Origin: Sphingobium baderi
GTDB lineage: Bacteria; Pseudomonadota; Alphaproteobacteria; Sphingomonadales; Sphingomonadaceae
NCBI RefSeq assembly: GCF_001456115.1
Contig: NZ_CP013264.1
Coordinates: forward strand, 2,560,501-2,624,500
Direction: 5' to 3'
DNA length: 64,000 nucleotides
Part shown: piece after piece, positions 31,123 through 39,905 of the stretch
Numbering within the stretch: position 1 is the first letter of the stretch
Layout: each line of letters begins with the position of its first letter
Position numbers and translations under genes: made by a program
Notes under the pieces: generated by a model
The model's database searches: none
What the model was told of the DNA's origin: nothing
The model's input: only the letters and a program-made list of their open reading frames with translations

Positions 31123-32104
31123 CCTCCGGAAAGACGGTGAGCGGGGCGCGGCTCTGCTGACGGTGCTGCTGCTGGTGGCGGTGATGGCAGTAGTGGCGGC
31201 CTCCGCGCTGGAGCGGCTGGCGCTGGCGACGCGGATGACGGGCAATGGCGGCGCGGTCGATCAGGCGCGGGCCTTTGCCGATGCGGGGATGGAGATTGCG
31301 CGGCTGAAGATCGGCGATCTGGTGGCGGCCAATCCGGGCAAGACGACGCTGGCGGGCGGATGGATGGGCGCGCCGCGCGATATTCCGGTGCCCGGCGGAA
31401 TGGTGACGGCGCGGGTGAGCGACGGGGGGAATTGCTTCAACCTCAACAGCGTCGTGGCGGGAGAGAGCGAGGCGAATTTGAAGGTGCGGCCGGTGGGCGT
31501 GTCGCAATTCCAGGCGCTGTTGCAGGCGTTGGGCGTCGATGCGCGGCAGGCGCAGGTGGCGGCGGCTTCGCTGGCGGACTGGATCGACAGCGACAGCGTG
31601 CCGCAGCCTGGCGGGGCGGAGGATGAAACCTACGCGCAGGCGGAGCGGCCCTATCGCACGGCCAACCGCTTCATGGTGGACGCGAGCGAGTTGCGGGCGG
31701 TGCATGGGGTGACGCCCGCGATCTACGATCTGGCGCGGCCCTGGGTGTGCGCGCTGCCGATGGCGGACCTGTCGCCGATCAATGTGAATACGCTGCTGCC
31801 CGATCAGGCGCCCTTGCTGGTCATGCTGCTGCAAGGGCAGATGAGCGTGGCGCAGGCGCGGCAAGTGCTGGCGCAGCGGCCGGAGCAGGGCTACGGCAGC
31901 GTGAAGCAGTTCTGGGACGTGCAGAAGCAGGTGGGCATCAATCCGCTGGAGGAAGCGGCGCAGCAGGTGAAAGTGACGACAGGATTTTTCGGGGTGGACG
32001 TGGCGGTGAATGTCGGGGGAACGCAGATGGTGGAGCGCGGGCTGATCGACGCCCGGCAAAGCCCGGCGACGCTGGTGCGGCGCAATTGGGGAAGCGGCGC
32101 ATGA
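31115..32104 (+). CDS. gspK: Minor pseudopilin GspK
   Basis: 329 residues with a TTG start overlapping gspJ by 8 bases. N-terminal MADLRKDGERGAALLTVLLLVAVMAVV is the GspK-type prepilin signal, lacking Glu5 as is normal for GspK (ALLTVLLL). The large globular domain follows, with FNLNSVV and LADWIDSDSVPQPGGAEDETY, a region typical of GspK calcium binding. Near the C-terminus is a helix-hairpin-helix-like stretch (SPINVNTLLPDQAPLLVMLL). GspK caps the pseudopilus tip. Confidence 0.92.
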   Translation: MADLRKDGERGAALLTVLLLVAVMAVVAASALERLALATRMTGNGGAVDQARAFADAGMEIARLKIGDLVAANPGKTTLAGGWMGAPRDIPVPGGMVTARVSDGGNCFNLNSVVAGESEANLKVRPVGVSQFQALLQALGVDARQAQVAAASLADWIDSDSVPQPGGAEDETYAQAERPYRTANRFMVDASELRAVHGVTPAIYDLARPWVCALPMADLSPINVNTLLPDQAPLLVMLLQGQMSVAQARQVLAQRPEQGYGSVKQFWDVQKQVGINPLEEAAQQVKVTTGFFGVDVAVNVGGTQMVERGLIDARQSPATLVRRNWGSGA

Positions 32105-33219
32105 GCGGGCGCGAAGGATTGATCGTCGCTCTGCCAGACGAAGCGGCCGGGGAGCCGCTGTGGATGCGGGTGGTGGATGGCGCGGTCGTGCAACGGGGCG
32201 CGGGGGCGAACTGGCTGGCGGCCTGCGGATTGACGGCGCTGCCGTCGGAAATGGTTGTTATGCTGGTGCCGCCCGCGGCGCTGGTGACGCTGCACTGGGC
32301 GCTGCATCCCGATCTGCCCGTGCGACAGGGGCGCAGCGTGGCGCGGCTGGCGGCGCTAGCCGGGGGGATCGTGCCGCCGGACCAGTTGTTCGCGGCGGCG
32401 GATGAGAATGACGACCCGGCAAGGCCGCATCTGGTGGCGCTCGCGGCGCGGAGCGATATGCAGCATTGGCTGCTTTGGGCGCAGCATCATGGGCTGGACC
32501 CGGACATGATCGTGCCCGCGCCTTTGTTGCTGCCGGAGCCGGAGGAGGGCTTTGCGCGCGGCATCATTGGCGGCGCGGCGGTGTGGCGCGGGCGGGACGT
32601 GGCGTTCAGCGGCGATATGGCATTGGCCGAACTGGTCGGCGAGGCGGAGGTGCAGGAAGTCGCTCCGGCGCAGGTGGAGGCGCGGGCGATCGCGGCGCTG
32701 GAAAGGCCTGCGCTTAACCTGCGGCAGGGCGATTTCGCCAGACGCACGCGACGCGATTGGGACAAAAAGACGCTGGGGCGGATCGCGCTTTGGAGCGGCT
32801 TCGTCCTGCTGGTCAGCCTGTTGATCTCCGTTGTTGGCGTGACGCGGGAATATATGGCGGCCAAACGGCTGGACGCCCAAAGCCTGACATTGGCGCGGGA
32901 AGTGCTGCCGGATGCCACCGACGTAGCGTCAGCGGAAAGCGAGATGGATCGGCAACTCGCGGCGCGGGGTGCGGGCGGCTATGCCTTCACGGCGCCGGTC
33001 GCGGGGCTGATGCGTGCGATGCGGGATAGTCCGGGCGTGTCCATGACGGCCTTGTCGCGCGATGCCGACGGGATGATCCGGGCGACGCTGGCGGCGGCGA
33101 AAGCGGATGACATCAACAGCGTGCTGCTGGCCTTGCAGGCGGCGGGCTTCACGATCACGGCCACGCCGTCCCAGGACCCGGGCGGGCGGACGCTGGCGGA
33201 CATAACGGTGCGGCCATGA
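32101..33219 (+). CDS. gspL: Type II secretion assembly protein GspL
   Basis: 372 residues. The cytoplasmic actin-like domain (residues 1-about 235) binds GspE and couples it to the membrane. One membrane helix follows near 240-262 (IALWSGFVLLVSLLISVVGV), then a periplasmic ferredoxin-like domain. The cytoplasmic part is shortish but with the expected LPSEMVVMLVPPAALVTLHW and RSVARLAALAGGIVPPDQLF segments. ATG overlaps gspK by 4 bases and the end overlaps gspM by 4 bases. Confidence 0.88.
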   Translation: MSGREGLIVALPDEAAGEPLWMRVVDGAVVQRGAGANWLAACGLTALPSEMVVMLVPPAALVTLHWALHPDLPVRQGRSVARLAALAGGIVPPDQLFAAADENDDPARPHLVALAARSDMQHWLLWAQHHGLDPDMIVPAPLLLPEPEEGFARGIIGGAAVWRGRDVAFSGDMALAELVGEAEVQEVAPAQVEARAIAALERPALNLRQGDFARRTRRDWDKKTLGRIALWSGFVLLVSLLISVVGVTREYMAAKRLDAQSLTLAREVLPDATDVASAESEMDRQLAARGAGGYAFTAPVAGLMRAMRDSPGVSMTALSRDADGMIRATLAAAKADDINSVLLALQAAGFTITATPSQDPGGRTLADITVRP

Positions 33220-33704
33220 TGGAACGGTGGAAAACAATGTGGGGCGAACGGTCGCCACGCGAGCAATGGATGCTGGGCGTGATGTTCGCGTTGCTGGCGG
33301 TTGTCGTGCTGTGGCTGGGCATCGTGCGACCGCTGGAGATGGCGCAGCGGTCGGCGCATGCGGCGCTGGGCGAGGCGACCGACCGCCATGCGTCGATCCG
33401 GGGCAAGGTGAAGCTGCTCAAGTCCTTGCCGCGCGCCGCCGCGCCGGCCTCGTCCGGAACGCCGCTGGACCAGTTTGTCGGGCAGAGCGCGGGCGAAGCG
33501 GGACTGACGCTGGAACGCGCACAGGCGCAGGGCGCCGACCGGATGGACATCGCCATCGCCGCCGTCCGGCCCATGGCGCTCCTGACATGGCTTGCCGGGC
33601 TGGAGGCGCAGGGCGTCAGAGTAGAAACGATGAGCGCGCGGCCATCGCCGACGGCGGGCAGCATATCGGTGCAGGCGGTGCTGGTGCGGGGAGCGGCGCA
33701 ATGA
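33216..33704 (+). CDS. gspM: Type II secretion protein GspM
   Basis: 162 residues. A short cytoplasmic N-terminus (WGERSPREQWML, typical of GspM), one membrane helix at about 21-37 (VMFALLAVVVLWLGIV), then a periplasmic domain with a coiled helix and a ferredoxin-like fold (IAIAAVRPMALLTWLAGLEAQGVRVETM). It partners GspL in the inner-membrane platform. It overlaps gspL and gspN by 4 bases each. Confidence 0.88.
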   Translation: MMERWKTMWGERSPREQWMLGVMFALLAVVVLWLGIVRPLEMAQRSAHAALGEATDRHASIRGKVKLLKSLPRAAAPASSGTPLDQFVGQSAGEAGLTLERAQAQGADRMDIAIAAVRPMALLTWLAGLEAQGVRVETMSARPSPTAGSISVQAVLVRGAAQ

Positions 33705-34423
33705 TGGGCCTTTCCCTGTCGCGGCGGATGCGGATCGCGCTGATCCTGATATTCGCGGCGGGCCTGCTGCTGTTCCTGCCGATGCGGATGGCGTTGGGCA
33801 TGGCCGGGCTGGAGCGGTTCGGGCTGTCGGCCCGCGATGTGCGCGGCGTGCTGTGGAGCGGGCGGATCGAACGGCTGATGCTGGGCGAAACTTCGCTCGG
33901 TTCCGTTCATGCCGGGTTGTCGCCGGCGTCGTTGCTGATGGGGCGGGCGCGGTTCGACCTGTGGCGGCGAACGGGCGCGGCGGACGATATAAGCGGGGCG
34001 ATCACCGCCGGTTTCGGCAGGATCGGCGTGGACGATCTGACAGGCCCCGTTCCTCTGGGCCGCAGCTTTGCACCGCTGCCGCTGAGCAGTTTTTCGATGA
34101 ACGATGTGACGGCCACTTTCACCGGCACGCTTTGCGGTCATGCGGAAGGACGGGTGCGCGCCCATATGGCGGGGCAATGGCCGGGGCTGAATCTGGCGCA
34201 GGGGCTGTCGGGCGAGGTCCGCTGCGACGGGGAGGCGCTGCTGCTGCCGCTGGTGAGCCAGTCCGGCATGGAAAAGATCGATCTGCGGATCTGGCGGTCA
34301 GGCCGCTATGTGGCGGAAATGCGGGTGGAGACGGCCGATCCAACGCTGGCGGCGGCGCTGGCCAGCGCGGGCTTTGCCGAAGCGGGTGGCGTCCGGGTGC
34401 TGAAGGTCGAAGGGACGCTGTGA
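33701..34423 (+). CDS. gspN: Type II secretion protein GspN
   Basis: 240 residues. One N-terminal membrane helix (IALILIFAAGLLLFLPMRMAL), then a periplasmic domain with the GspN pattern (LSARDVRGVLWSGRIERLMLG, LGSVHAGLSPASLLMGRARFDL). GspN is present in a subset of type II systems and is thought to assist the platform; its exact role is not settled. It overlaps gspM at the start (ATGATG, second ATG also usable) and gspO at the end (GTGA). Confidence 0.85.
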   Translation: MMGLSLSRRMRIALILIFAAGLLLFLPMRMALGMAGLERFGLSARDVRGVLWSGRIERLMLGETSLGSVHAGLSPASLLMGRARFDLWRRTGAADDISGAITAGFGRIGVDDLTGPVPLGRSFAPLPLSSFSMNDVTATFTGTLCGHAEGRVRAHMAGQWPGLNLAQGLSGEVRCDGEALLLPLVSQSGMEKIDLRIWRSGRYVAEMRVETADPTLAAALASAGFAEAGGVRVLKVEGTL

Positions 34424-35172
34424 TCGCCCCTCTCGCCGCCCTGTTCGGCGGAATTGCCGGTGCGATCGCGGGCAGTTTCCTCGCGACGCTGATCCTGCGC
34501 TGGCCGCAAGGGCGAGGTGTCATGCGTGGGCGTTCGGTCTGCGACGGGTGCGGACGGACGCTGGGCGCGGGCGATCTGGTTCCGCTGCTGAGCGCCATGG
34601 TGCATCGGGGGAAATGCCGGACGTGTGGGGCGAGGATCGATCCCCTGCATGGCCGGGTGGAAGCCGGTTGCGCCATGATCGGGGCGCTGGCGGTCGGTTT
34701 CGCGCCGGATGTGGCGGGGGTTGGCTGGGCGCTGTTGGGATGGATATTGCTGACGCTGGCGGTGCTGGACTGGCGGCATTTCTGGTTGCCTGACGCATTG
34801 ACCCTGCCGCTTGCCTTCCTGGGCTTCACCCTTGGCCTGTGGGTAACGGATGCAGCGTTGACGGACCGGGCGATCGGCGCGGTGGCGGGCTATCTGGCGC
34901 TGCTGGCGGTGTCGCAGGGCTATCGGCTGGCGCGCGGGCGCGAGGGGCTGGGGCTGGGCGACGCGAAGCTGTTGGGCGCGCTGGGGGCCTGGTTCGGGTG
35001 GCAGGCGCTGCCGTTCATCCTGTTGCTGGCGGCTGGAACGGGCCTGCTGGCGGTGGCTGGAAGCATGGTGCTGGGCAAAATGGTGGAGCGCACGACGCAG
35101 GTTCCGCTGGGCACGTTTCTGGCCGTGGCGGCTGTGCCGGGATGGTGGCTGTCGGCCCTGTTGCTGGGATAG
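34420..35172 (+). CDS. gspO: Prepilin peptidase GspO (PilD-type)
   Basis: 250 residues, GTG start. An inner-membrane aspartyl protease that cleaves pseudopilin leaders after Gly and N-methylates the new Phe. Complete motifs: zinc-type cysteines Cys41/Cys44 and Cys66/Cys69, and the catalytic aspartates Asp117 (LDWRHFWLPD) and Asp181 (GLGLGDAKLLG). About seven hydrophobic segments follow the cytoplasmic loop. As the last gene of the operon it is the enzyme that must process the repeat-expanded GspG, GspH and GspJ leaders. Confidence 0.93.
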   Translation: MIAPLAALFGGIAGAIAGSFLATLILRWPQGRGVMRGRSVCDGCGRTLGAGDLVPLLSAMVHRGKCRTCGARIDPLHGRVEAGCAMIGALAVGFAPDVAGVGWALLGWILLTLAVLDWRHFWLPDALTLPLAFLGFTLGLWVTDAALTDRAIGAVAGYLALLAVSQGYRLARGREGLGLGDAKLLGALGAWFGWQALPFILLLAAGTGLLAVAGSMVLGKMVERTTQVPLGTFLAVAAVPGWWLSALLLG

Positions 35173-35213
35173 GCGCGCTCCTTCCCCCTCAGATGGCGGG
35201 GAAAGGAGCGCGC
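35173..35213. terminator. Hairpin terminator between gspO and the GH16 gene
   Basis: GCGCGCTCCTTCCCC pairs with GGGGAAAGGAGCGCGC (one bulged A) across a 10-base loop, starting right after the gspO stop and ending 7 bases before the GH16 stop. It lacks a T-run but its length and position fit a bidirectional terminator. Confidence 0.65.
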
Positions 35214-35219
35214 GGATCA

Positions 35220-35801
35220 TCAAGGCGTGGAATAGATTTTGAAGCCGCGAATAATCATGTCGCCCCTGCCGTCATCATAGGCGCTGTTGGTTTTGACGGC
35301 GACGTCCATGATCGGATACCAGCGGAATCCGTTAAAGGGATTGACCGACTGATAGCTTTCCTTCCCGTCGATGAACCAGGTGATGTAGTCGCGCTGGATA
35401 TCGATGGCATAGCGGTGGAAATCCTGGCTGTAGCCGCTCCAGCCATAAGCCTGATCGGTCTGTATGACCGCGCCGCTCTGAAAGGTGCGGGTGATGTTCG
35501 CGCCGCCGTGGATGGTGTGCGCGACATAGCGGTCGAAATCCCAGTAGCTTTGCTGGCCGAACCCTTCATAGACGTCGATTTCCGGCGGCCAGCCGCTGGT
35601 CGACACAAGCCAGAAGGCAGGCCATGCCCCGCGCCGGTCGGGCATTTTCGCGTCCCATTCATATTGGCCATAGCCGATCTGGGTCGCCAGATAGTTCCGG
35701 CCATCCAGCACCGAAGCGCCATAAGACCAGTTGCGCCCTTCATAATAGATGGGCTGTTTGAGCTTCTGGCTGTGCAGGACCAGACCCTTGTCGCTCCAGT
35801 A
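35220..35801 (-). pseudogene. GH16 glycoside hydrolase, 3' catalytic half (disrupted)
   Basis: The C-terminal part (about 193 residues) of a family 16 glycoside hydrolase, cut off from its start by the transposon. The GH16 active-site signature is intact here: PPEIDVYEGFG, that is ExDxxE with nucleophile and acid/base glutamates. It is preceded by GQYEWDAKMPDRRGAWPAFWL and followed by HRYAIDIQRDYITWFIDGK, both typical of laminarinase/agarase-like GH16. Without the signal peptide and promoter it should not be made or exported. Joining 35801 to 39911 after dropping one target duplicate restores GPVYWSDKGLVLHS without any shift. Confidence 0.92.
35797..35801. repeat. Target site duplication, left copy (CAGTA)
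   Basis: CAGTA immediately before the left inverted repeat; the same five bases follow the right inverted repeat at 39906-39910. A 5-bp duplication is the Tn3-family hallmark. Confidence 0.95.
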
Positions 35802-35846
35802 GGCCCAGTCGGCCCGAAGCTGCGATTTTGGTCATCTTGGAGAACA
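35802..35846 (+). repeat. Left terminal inverted repeat of the Tn3 element
   Basis: Begins GGCCCAGTCGGCCCGAAGCT and matches the reverse complement of 39861-39905 with about 3 differences in 45 bases. The first 30 bases are identical on both ends. Ends start GGCCC rather than the common GGGG of Tn3. Confidence 0.93.
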
Positions 35847-35923
35847 CGTCGGGAACGGGCTGGTTGTTGTTGACGATCGCCCATGCGAGGAACGACGTTC
35901 CGCTCCGATAAGGGAGCGGCGTT

Positions 35924-38833
35924 ATGAGCCTTGGCGTTTCGAGTGGGGATCTGATCGGCTCCTGGAGCCTGAGTTTTTCGGACATCGCGTTCGTGACCGG
36001 CAAAGCGGAGACGGCACGACTGGGATTGGCGGTTCAGCTTAGATTTTTCGCCGGGCATGGCTTCTTTGTGCCGGATCATGCGTCGATACCCTCCGACGGT
36101 GTCTTGTATCTGGCGGAGCAACTTGGTCTCGATGCCAAATCCGTGAACCACTATGATTTTTCCGGGCGCACCGCCCGCCGGCATTGCGCGGAGATTTTGC
36201 GGCATCTCGGGTTCCGCCGTATGACGCAGACGGATCGCAGGGCGTTGTCGAGGTGGATTTCCGACGATCTTTGTGCGGGCGGGCAGCCGATCAATGCCAT
36301 GCTCGAGCATGTTTTCCTGTGGTGCCGCGACCGCCGTATCTATGGGCCGTCGCGCAAGGAGCTGGAACGCCTCGTCCGTTCGCAACGACACCTCTATCTG
36401 GAGGCCCTGTTGGCCCGAGTCCGCGATCGGCTTGCGCCGGATGCGGTCGCCTTGCTGGAAGCCTCGCTCGCCGATCCCGATGGCCCGACCGGCTTCAACA
36501 CGATGAAGGGGGATGCAGGTCAGGCGACGCTCGAAAACATTCTTGGCGTGACCGCCAAACTCGCCTTTATCCAACGGCTTGCTCTTCCCCGAGATTTCCT
36601 ATCGGTCACGGGCAAGGCATGGGTCGATCAGATCGTTCGCCGGGTTGCCGGCGAGAAAGCCTCGGAGATGCGCCGGCATGTACCGGCGCGCCAGCTCGGG
36701 CTCTATGCCGTTTATCTGATGGCGCGGGAAGCTCAGCTTACGGATGCGATGGTCGACCTGCTGATCGAGACGGTCCATAAGATCGGATCGCGCTCGAAAC
36801 GCAAGGTGGTGGGCGATATCGCGAAAGACATCGAGCGGGTCTATGGCAAGGAGCGACTCCTGGTCGAGATTGCCAGCGCTTCGATCGACGATCCATCCGG
36901 GCGCATCTGCGATGTCATTTTCCCAATCGCCGGCAAGGACAAACTGGCGGCGATCATCAAGGAAAGCCAGGCAAAGGGCGCCTTGGATCGGCGGATCTAC
37001 AAGGTGATGCGGAGGTCATGGGCCAATCATTATCGCCGTATGCTGCCAAGCCTGCTTTCGGCACTGGAGTTCCGGTCGAACAACGCCGTGTGGCGTCCGG
37101 TGCTGGCGGCCCTGGACTGGATCAGAAGCAAAGTGGATGATGGATGCCGCTACGTGCCGCCGCACGCAGTGCCGGTCGACGAGGTCATTCCGGCGAGATG
37201 GCGCAGTTCCGTCATTGATGAAGAGGGGCGCGTAAACCGGATCAGTTATGAGCTTTGTGTCCTCGCGCAACTGCGCGATCGCATCCGTTCTAAGGAAATC
37301 TGGGTTGTCGGGGCGGACCGATACCGCAATCCCGATGACGATCTTCCCAAGGACTTCGATGCGCGGCGAGAAGCATATTACACAGGATTGAACCTGACGG
37401 CGGATGCGCGTGCATTTTCAAGCGCCATCCGGGAAGAGCTTGCTCAGGAACTGTTGCTCCTCAATGCCAATATTCCCCGGAACGACAAGGTTCGGCTGCT
37501 GTGGCGCGGCGAGAACCGTATATCTCTCACCCCGTTCAAACCCTTGCCCGAACCCAGGGGTCTCGCCTCGATCAAGACCGAGATCGGCCAACGCTGGCCG
37601 ATGACCGGGCTGCTCGACGTACTGAAGGAGGCTGCCCTTGATACGGGACTTCTCGAAGCGTTCGAAACATCGGCCTCGCGTGTTGCACTGCCGAAAACCG
37701 CGCTGGATCAACGTCTCCTGCTATGCCTCTACGGCCTGGGAACGAATGCCGGGCTCAAGCGGATCGCCGGCGCCACCCCCGATGTCAGCTATGAAGAGCT
37801 GCTGCATGTCCATCGCCGCTTCGTTCATGCCGCGGCGCTCAAGGAGGCGTGTGCCAGGGTTGCGAATGCGACCCTGGCAATCCGCAATGCTGCAGTCTGG
37901 GGGGACGCCGGCACGGCCTGTGCGTCAGATTCCACAAAGTTCGGAGCCTGGGATCGCAACCTGATGACGGAATGGCATGCGCGTTATGGTGGACGGGGCG
38001 TCATGATCTACTGGCATGTCGAACGACGCGCGACATGCGTCTATTCCCAGCTCAAGCGCTGCTCTTCCTCCGAGGTCGCCTCCATGATCGAGGGCGTGCT
38101 GCGCCATTGCACCGACATGGAAATCCAGCGACAATATGTTGATAGTCATGGCCAAAGCGCGGTTGGCTTTGCATTTTGCCGGCTTCTCGGATTTGAGCTT
38201 GCACCCCGCCTGAAAGCGATCGCTCGCCAGAAGCTGGCTCTTCCCGATGTCGGCATGCGAACGCGGCTTCCCCACTTGCAGCCGATCCTCTCCAGTCCGA
38301 TCAACTGGGATGAGATCGAGCAGCAATATGACGAGATGGTCAAATATGCAGCCGCGATGCAGACAAAAACCGCCGACCCGGAGGCGATCCTGCGCCGGTT
38401 TAGCCGCTCCGAGGTGATGCACCCGACCTACAAGGCGTTGAGTGAGCTGGGCCGCGCGGTCAAGACGATCTTCCTGTGCCGGTATCTGCGCGAGGAGTCC
38501 TTCCGCCGCGAAATTCATGAAGGCCTGAATGTCGTTGAAAACTGGAACAGTGCCAATGGGTTCGTTTTCTTCGGCAAGGGCGGCGAGATCGCCACTAACC
38601 GCATCGATGAGCAGCAGCTCTCGGTCCTGGCGCTACATTTGCTGCAAGCGTCGCTTGTCTATGTGAACACCCGAATGCTTCAGAGCGTGCTGGTGGAACC
38701 GAAATGGACGGGCCGGATGACGCCGGATGATTATCGCGGCCTCACACCGCTGATTTACAGCCACGTCAATCCTTATGGCCGCTTCGACCTCGATCTGAAT
38801 AGCCGGATCGATTTTGGGCGGCTTGCTGCCTGA
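35924..38833 (+). CDS. tnpA: Tn3-family transposase TnpA
   Basis: 969 residues, full length for Tn3 transposases. The N-terminal DUF4158-type DNA-binding region ([22 protein letters not shown] onward) recognises the end repeats. The C-terminal DDE_Tnp_Tn3 domain shows the conserved blocks [20 protein letters not shown] (first Asp region), [15 protein letters not shown] (second Asp) and [19 protein letters not shown] (Glu). The ATG at 35924 is preceded by AAGGGAG. No frameshift or stop is seen, so the enzyme is probably active and performs replicative transposition. Confidence 0.95.
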   Translation: MSLGVSSGDLIGSWSLSFSDIAFVTGKAETARLGLAVQLRFFAGHGFFVPDHASIPSDGVLYLAEQLGLDAKSVNHYDFSGRTARRHCAEILRHLGFRRMTQTDRRALSRWISDDLCAGGQPINAMLEHVFLWCRDRRIYGPSRKELERLVRSQRHLYLEALLARVRDRLAPDAVALLEASLADPDGPTGFNTMKGDAGQATLENILGVTAKLAFIQRLALPRDFLSVTGKAWVDQIVRRVAGEKASEMRRHVPARQLGLYAVYLMAREAQLTDAMVDLLIETVHKIGSRSKRKVVGDIAKDIERVYGKERLLVEIASASIDDPSGRICDVIFPIAGKDKLAAIIKESQAKGALDRRIYKVMRRSWANHYRRMLPSLLSALEFRSNNAVWRPVLAALDWIRSKVDDGCRYVPPHAVPVDEVIPARWRSSVIDEEGRVNRISYELCVLAQLRDRIRSKEIWVVGADRYRNPDDDLPKDFDARREAYYTGLNLTADARAFSSAIREELAQELLLLNANIPRNDKVRLLWRGENRISLTPFKPLPEPRGLASIKTEIGQRWPMTGLLDVLKEAALDTGLLEAFETSASRVALPKTALDQRLLLCLYGLGTNAGLKRIAGATPDVSYEELLHVHRRFVHAAALKEACARVANATLAIRNAAVWGDAGTACASDSTKFGAWDRNLMTEWHARYGGRGVMIYWHVERRATCVYSQLKRCSSSEVASMIEGVLRHCTDMEIQRQYVDSHGQSAVGFAFCRLLGFELAPRLKAIARQKLALPDVGMRTRLPHLQPILSSPINWDEIEQQYDEMVKYAAAMQTKTADPEAILRRFSRSEVMHPTYKALSELGRAVKTIFLCRYLREESFRREIHEGLNVVENWNSANGFVFFGKGGEIATNRIDEQQLSVLALHLLQASLVYVNTRMLQSVLVEPKWTGRMTPDDYRGLTPLIYSHVNPYGRFDLDLNSRIDFGRLAA

Positions 38834-38864
38834 CCGGGGCCTTTCCGCTCGCACCATTTGGGTG

Positions 38865-38966
38865 CACCCGAACGTGACGATCGGAAGTGACATATACGAC
38901 ATGTCACAAAAGGGTGGTTCCGTCACCAATGTTACTGTACGAGGGCAAAGCCACCCTAATGTGACG
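38865..38966. promoter_or_regulatory. Probable res site and tnpR promoter region
   Basis: The 142-base tnpA-tnpR gap holds repeated motifs: CACCCGAACGTGACG (38865) and CACCCTAATGTGACG (38952) in direct orientation, and a palindrome with GTGACA/TGTCAC arms at 38887-38907. Such arrays of TGACA-like half-sites are what serine resolvases bind to resolve cointegrates. Exact subsite limits cannot be set by eye. Confidence 0.6.
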
Positions 38967-38975
38967 GATTTGCCC

Positions 38976-39842
38976 ATGACCCGCGTCGGCTACGCCCGCG
39001 TCAGCACCATCGACCAGGATCTCGACATCCAGGTTGCCCGGTTGAAGGCAGCGGGCTGTGAAATCCTCCGCTCCGAAACAGGCTCGGGCGCATCGCGCAC
39101 TGGACGCACGGAGCTTGAGACGATCATGCAGTTCCTGCGCGCCGATGACGAACTCGTCGTCCTGCGTCTCGATCGGCTCGGTCGCTCCACACGCGATGTT
39201 CTCAATCTGGTTCATGAACTCGACCAGAAGGGAGCCTCATTGCGGGTGCTTGAGCCGGAGGTGACGACGGCCGGAAGCATGGGGCGGATGGTGATCACCA
39301 TTCTGGGCATGGTCGCGGACATGGAACTGACGTTCATCAAGGACCGGCAGCGCGCCGGGATCGAGGCGGCGCGCGCCGAAGGCGTCTACAAAGGCCGGAA
39401 GAAAAACATCGATGACGATGAAATCCGACGCCGGATCACCGCCGGCGCGAGCAAGGCCAGCGTCGCGCGCGACCTCAAGATCTCAAGAATGACCGTCTAT
39501 CGGGCGCTTGACGTCATTCCTTCAAGGATCGGGCTGCCGGAAAAGCCGCCTTCTGTCACCATCGCCCTGCATCTGACCATCGAGAACTTCAACAAGCATG
39601 GTCGTGGCAGAAAGCCCGCTCGCGAGCGCATTGAGGCGATGCTGGAGCGGGATTACCAGATGCAAAAGACCGGGAACTGCGATTACACGCTGACCGTCGC
39701 CTATGATCAGGGTGCCGATGGCGTCAGCCTCGATGATGAGATCGCATCTCTCCAGACAGAGATGTTCAACATCGCAGAGAGCTACAGGTGCTCGATCGAG
39801 ACCGATGTTTACGAGATTGGAGGACAAGAGCGAGCCTGGTAG
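38976..39842 (+). CDS. tnpR: Serine resolvase TnpR with C-terminal extension
   Basis: 288 residues, about 100 longer than classical Tn3 resolvases. The catalytic domain starts TRVGYARVSTIDQD with nucleophile Ser near residue 10, then GSGASRTGR, LDRLGRSTRD and the long E helix. A helix-turn-helix (ASKASVARDLKISRMTVYRAL) ends near residue 186. The additional tail (IALHLTIENFNKHGRGRKPA, then a mixed alpha/beta segment) matches nothing I recognise. It resolves cointegrates at res. The ATG at 38976 was chosen since the in-frame extension upstream covers the res repeats. Confidence 0.9.
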   Translation: MTRVGYARVSTIDQDLDIQVARLKAAGCEILRSETGSGASRTGRTELETIMQFLRADDELVVLRLDRLGRSTRDVLNLVHELDQKGASLRVLEPEVTTAGSMGRMVITILGMVADMELTFIKDRQRAGIEAARAEGVYKGRKKNIDDDEIRRRITAGASKASVARDLKISRMTVYRALDVIPSRIGLPEKPPSVTIALHLTIENFNKHGRGRKPARERIEAMLERDYQMQKTGNCDYTLTVAYDQGADGVSLDDEIASLQTEMFNIAESYRCSIETDVYEIGGQERAW

Positions 39843-39860
39843 ATCGCCATGTTCAATCTT

Positions 39861-39905
39861 TGTTCTTCAACATGGCCAAAATCGCAGCTTCGGGCCGACT
39901 GGGCC
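39861..39905 (-). repeat. Right terminal inverted repeat of the Tn3 element
   Basis: Reverse complement begins GGCCCAGTCGGCCCGAAGCT, identical to the left end for 30 bases. It is followed directly by the second CAGTA duplicate at 39906-39910. Confidence 0.93.

Larger units (their letters stand above)
35802..39905 (+). mobile_element. Tn3-family transposon, 4,104 bp, no passenger genes
   Basis: Bounded by about 45-bp imperfect inverted repeats and a 5-bp target duplication. Contents in order: left repeat, short leader, tnpA, a res-like region, tnpR, right repeat. tnpA and tnpR read in the same direction. No resistance, catabolic or toxin-antitoxin cargo fits in the remaining space, so it is a minimal cryptic element. 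It is inserted in the middle of a GH16 gene, in opposite orientation to that gene. The perfect target duplication and intact frames suggest recent arrival and possible continued mobility. Confidence 0.95.

Noticed and set aside
22970..35172. Type IV pilus rather than type II secretion operon
   Set aside because: The presence of gspC, gspD with N0 domain, gspK, gspL, gspM and gspN in standard order, and no pilT or pilA, identifies type II secretion.
35847..39860. Passenger genes inside the Tn3 element
   Set aside because: tnpA, the res region and tnpR fill the space between the ends; the remaining gaps are 77 and 18 bases.
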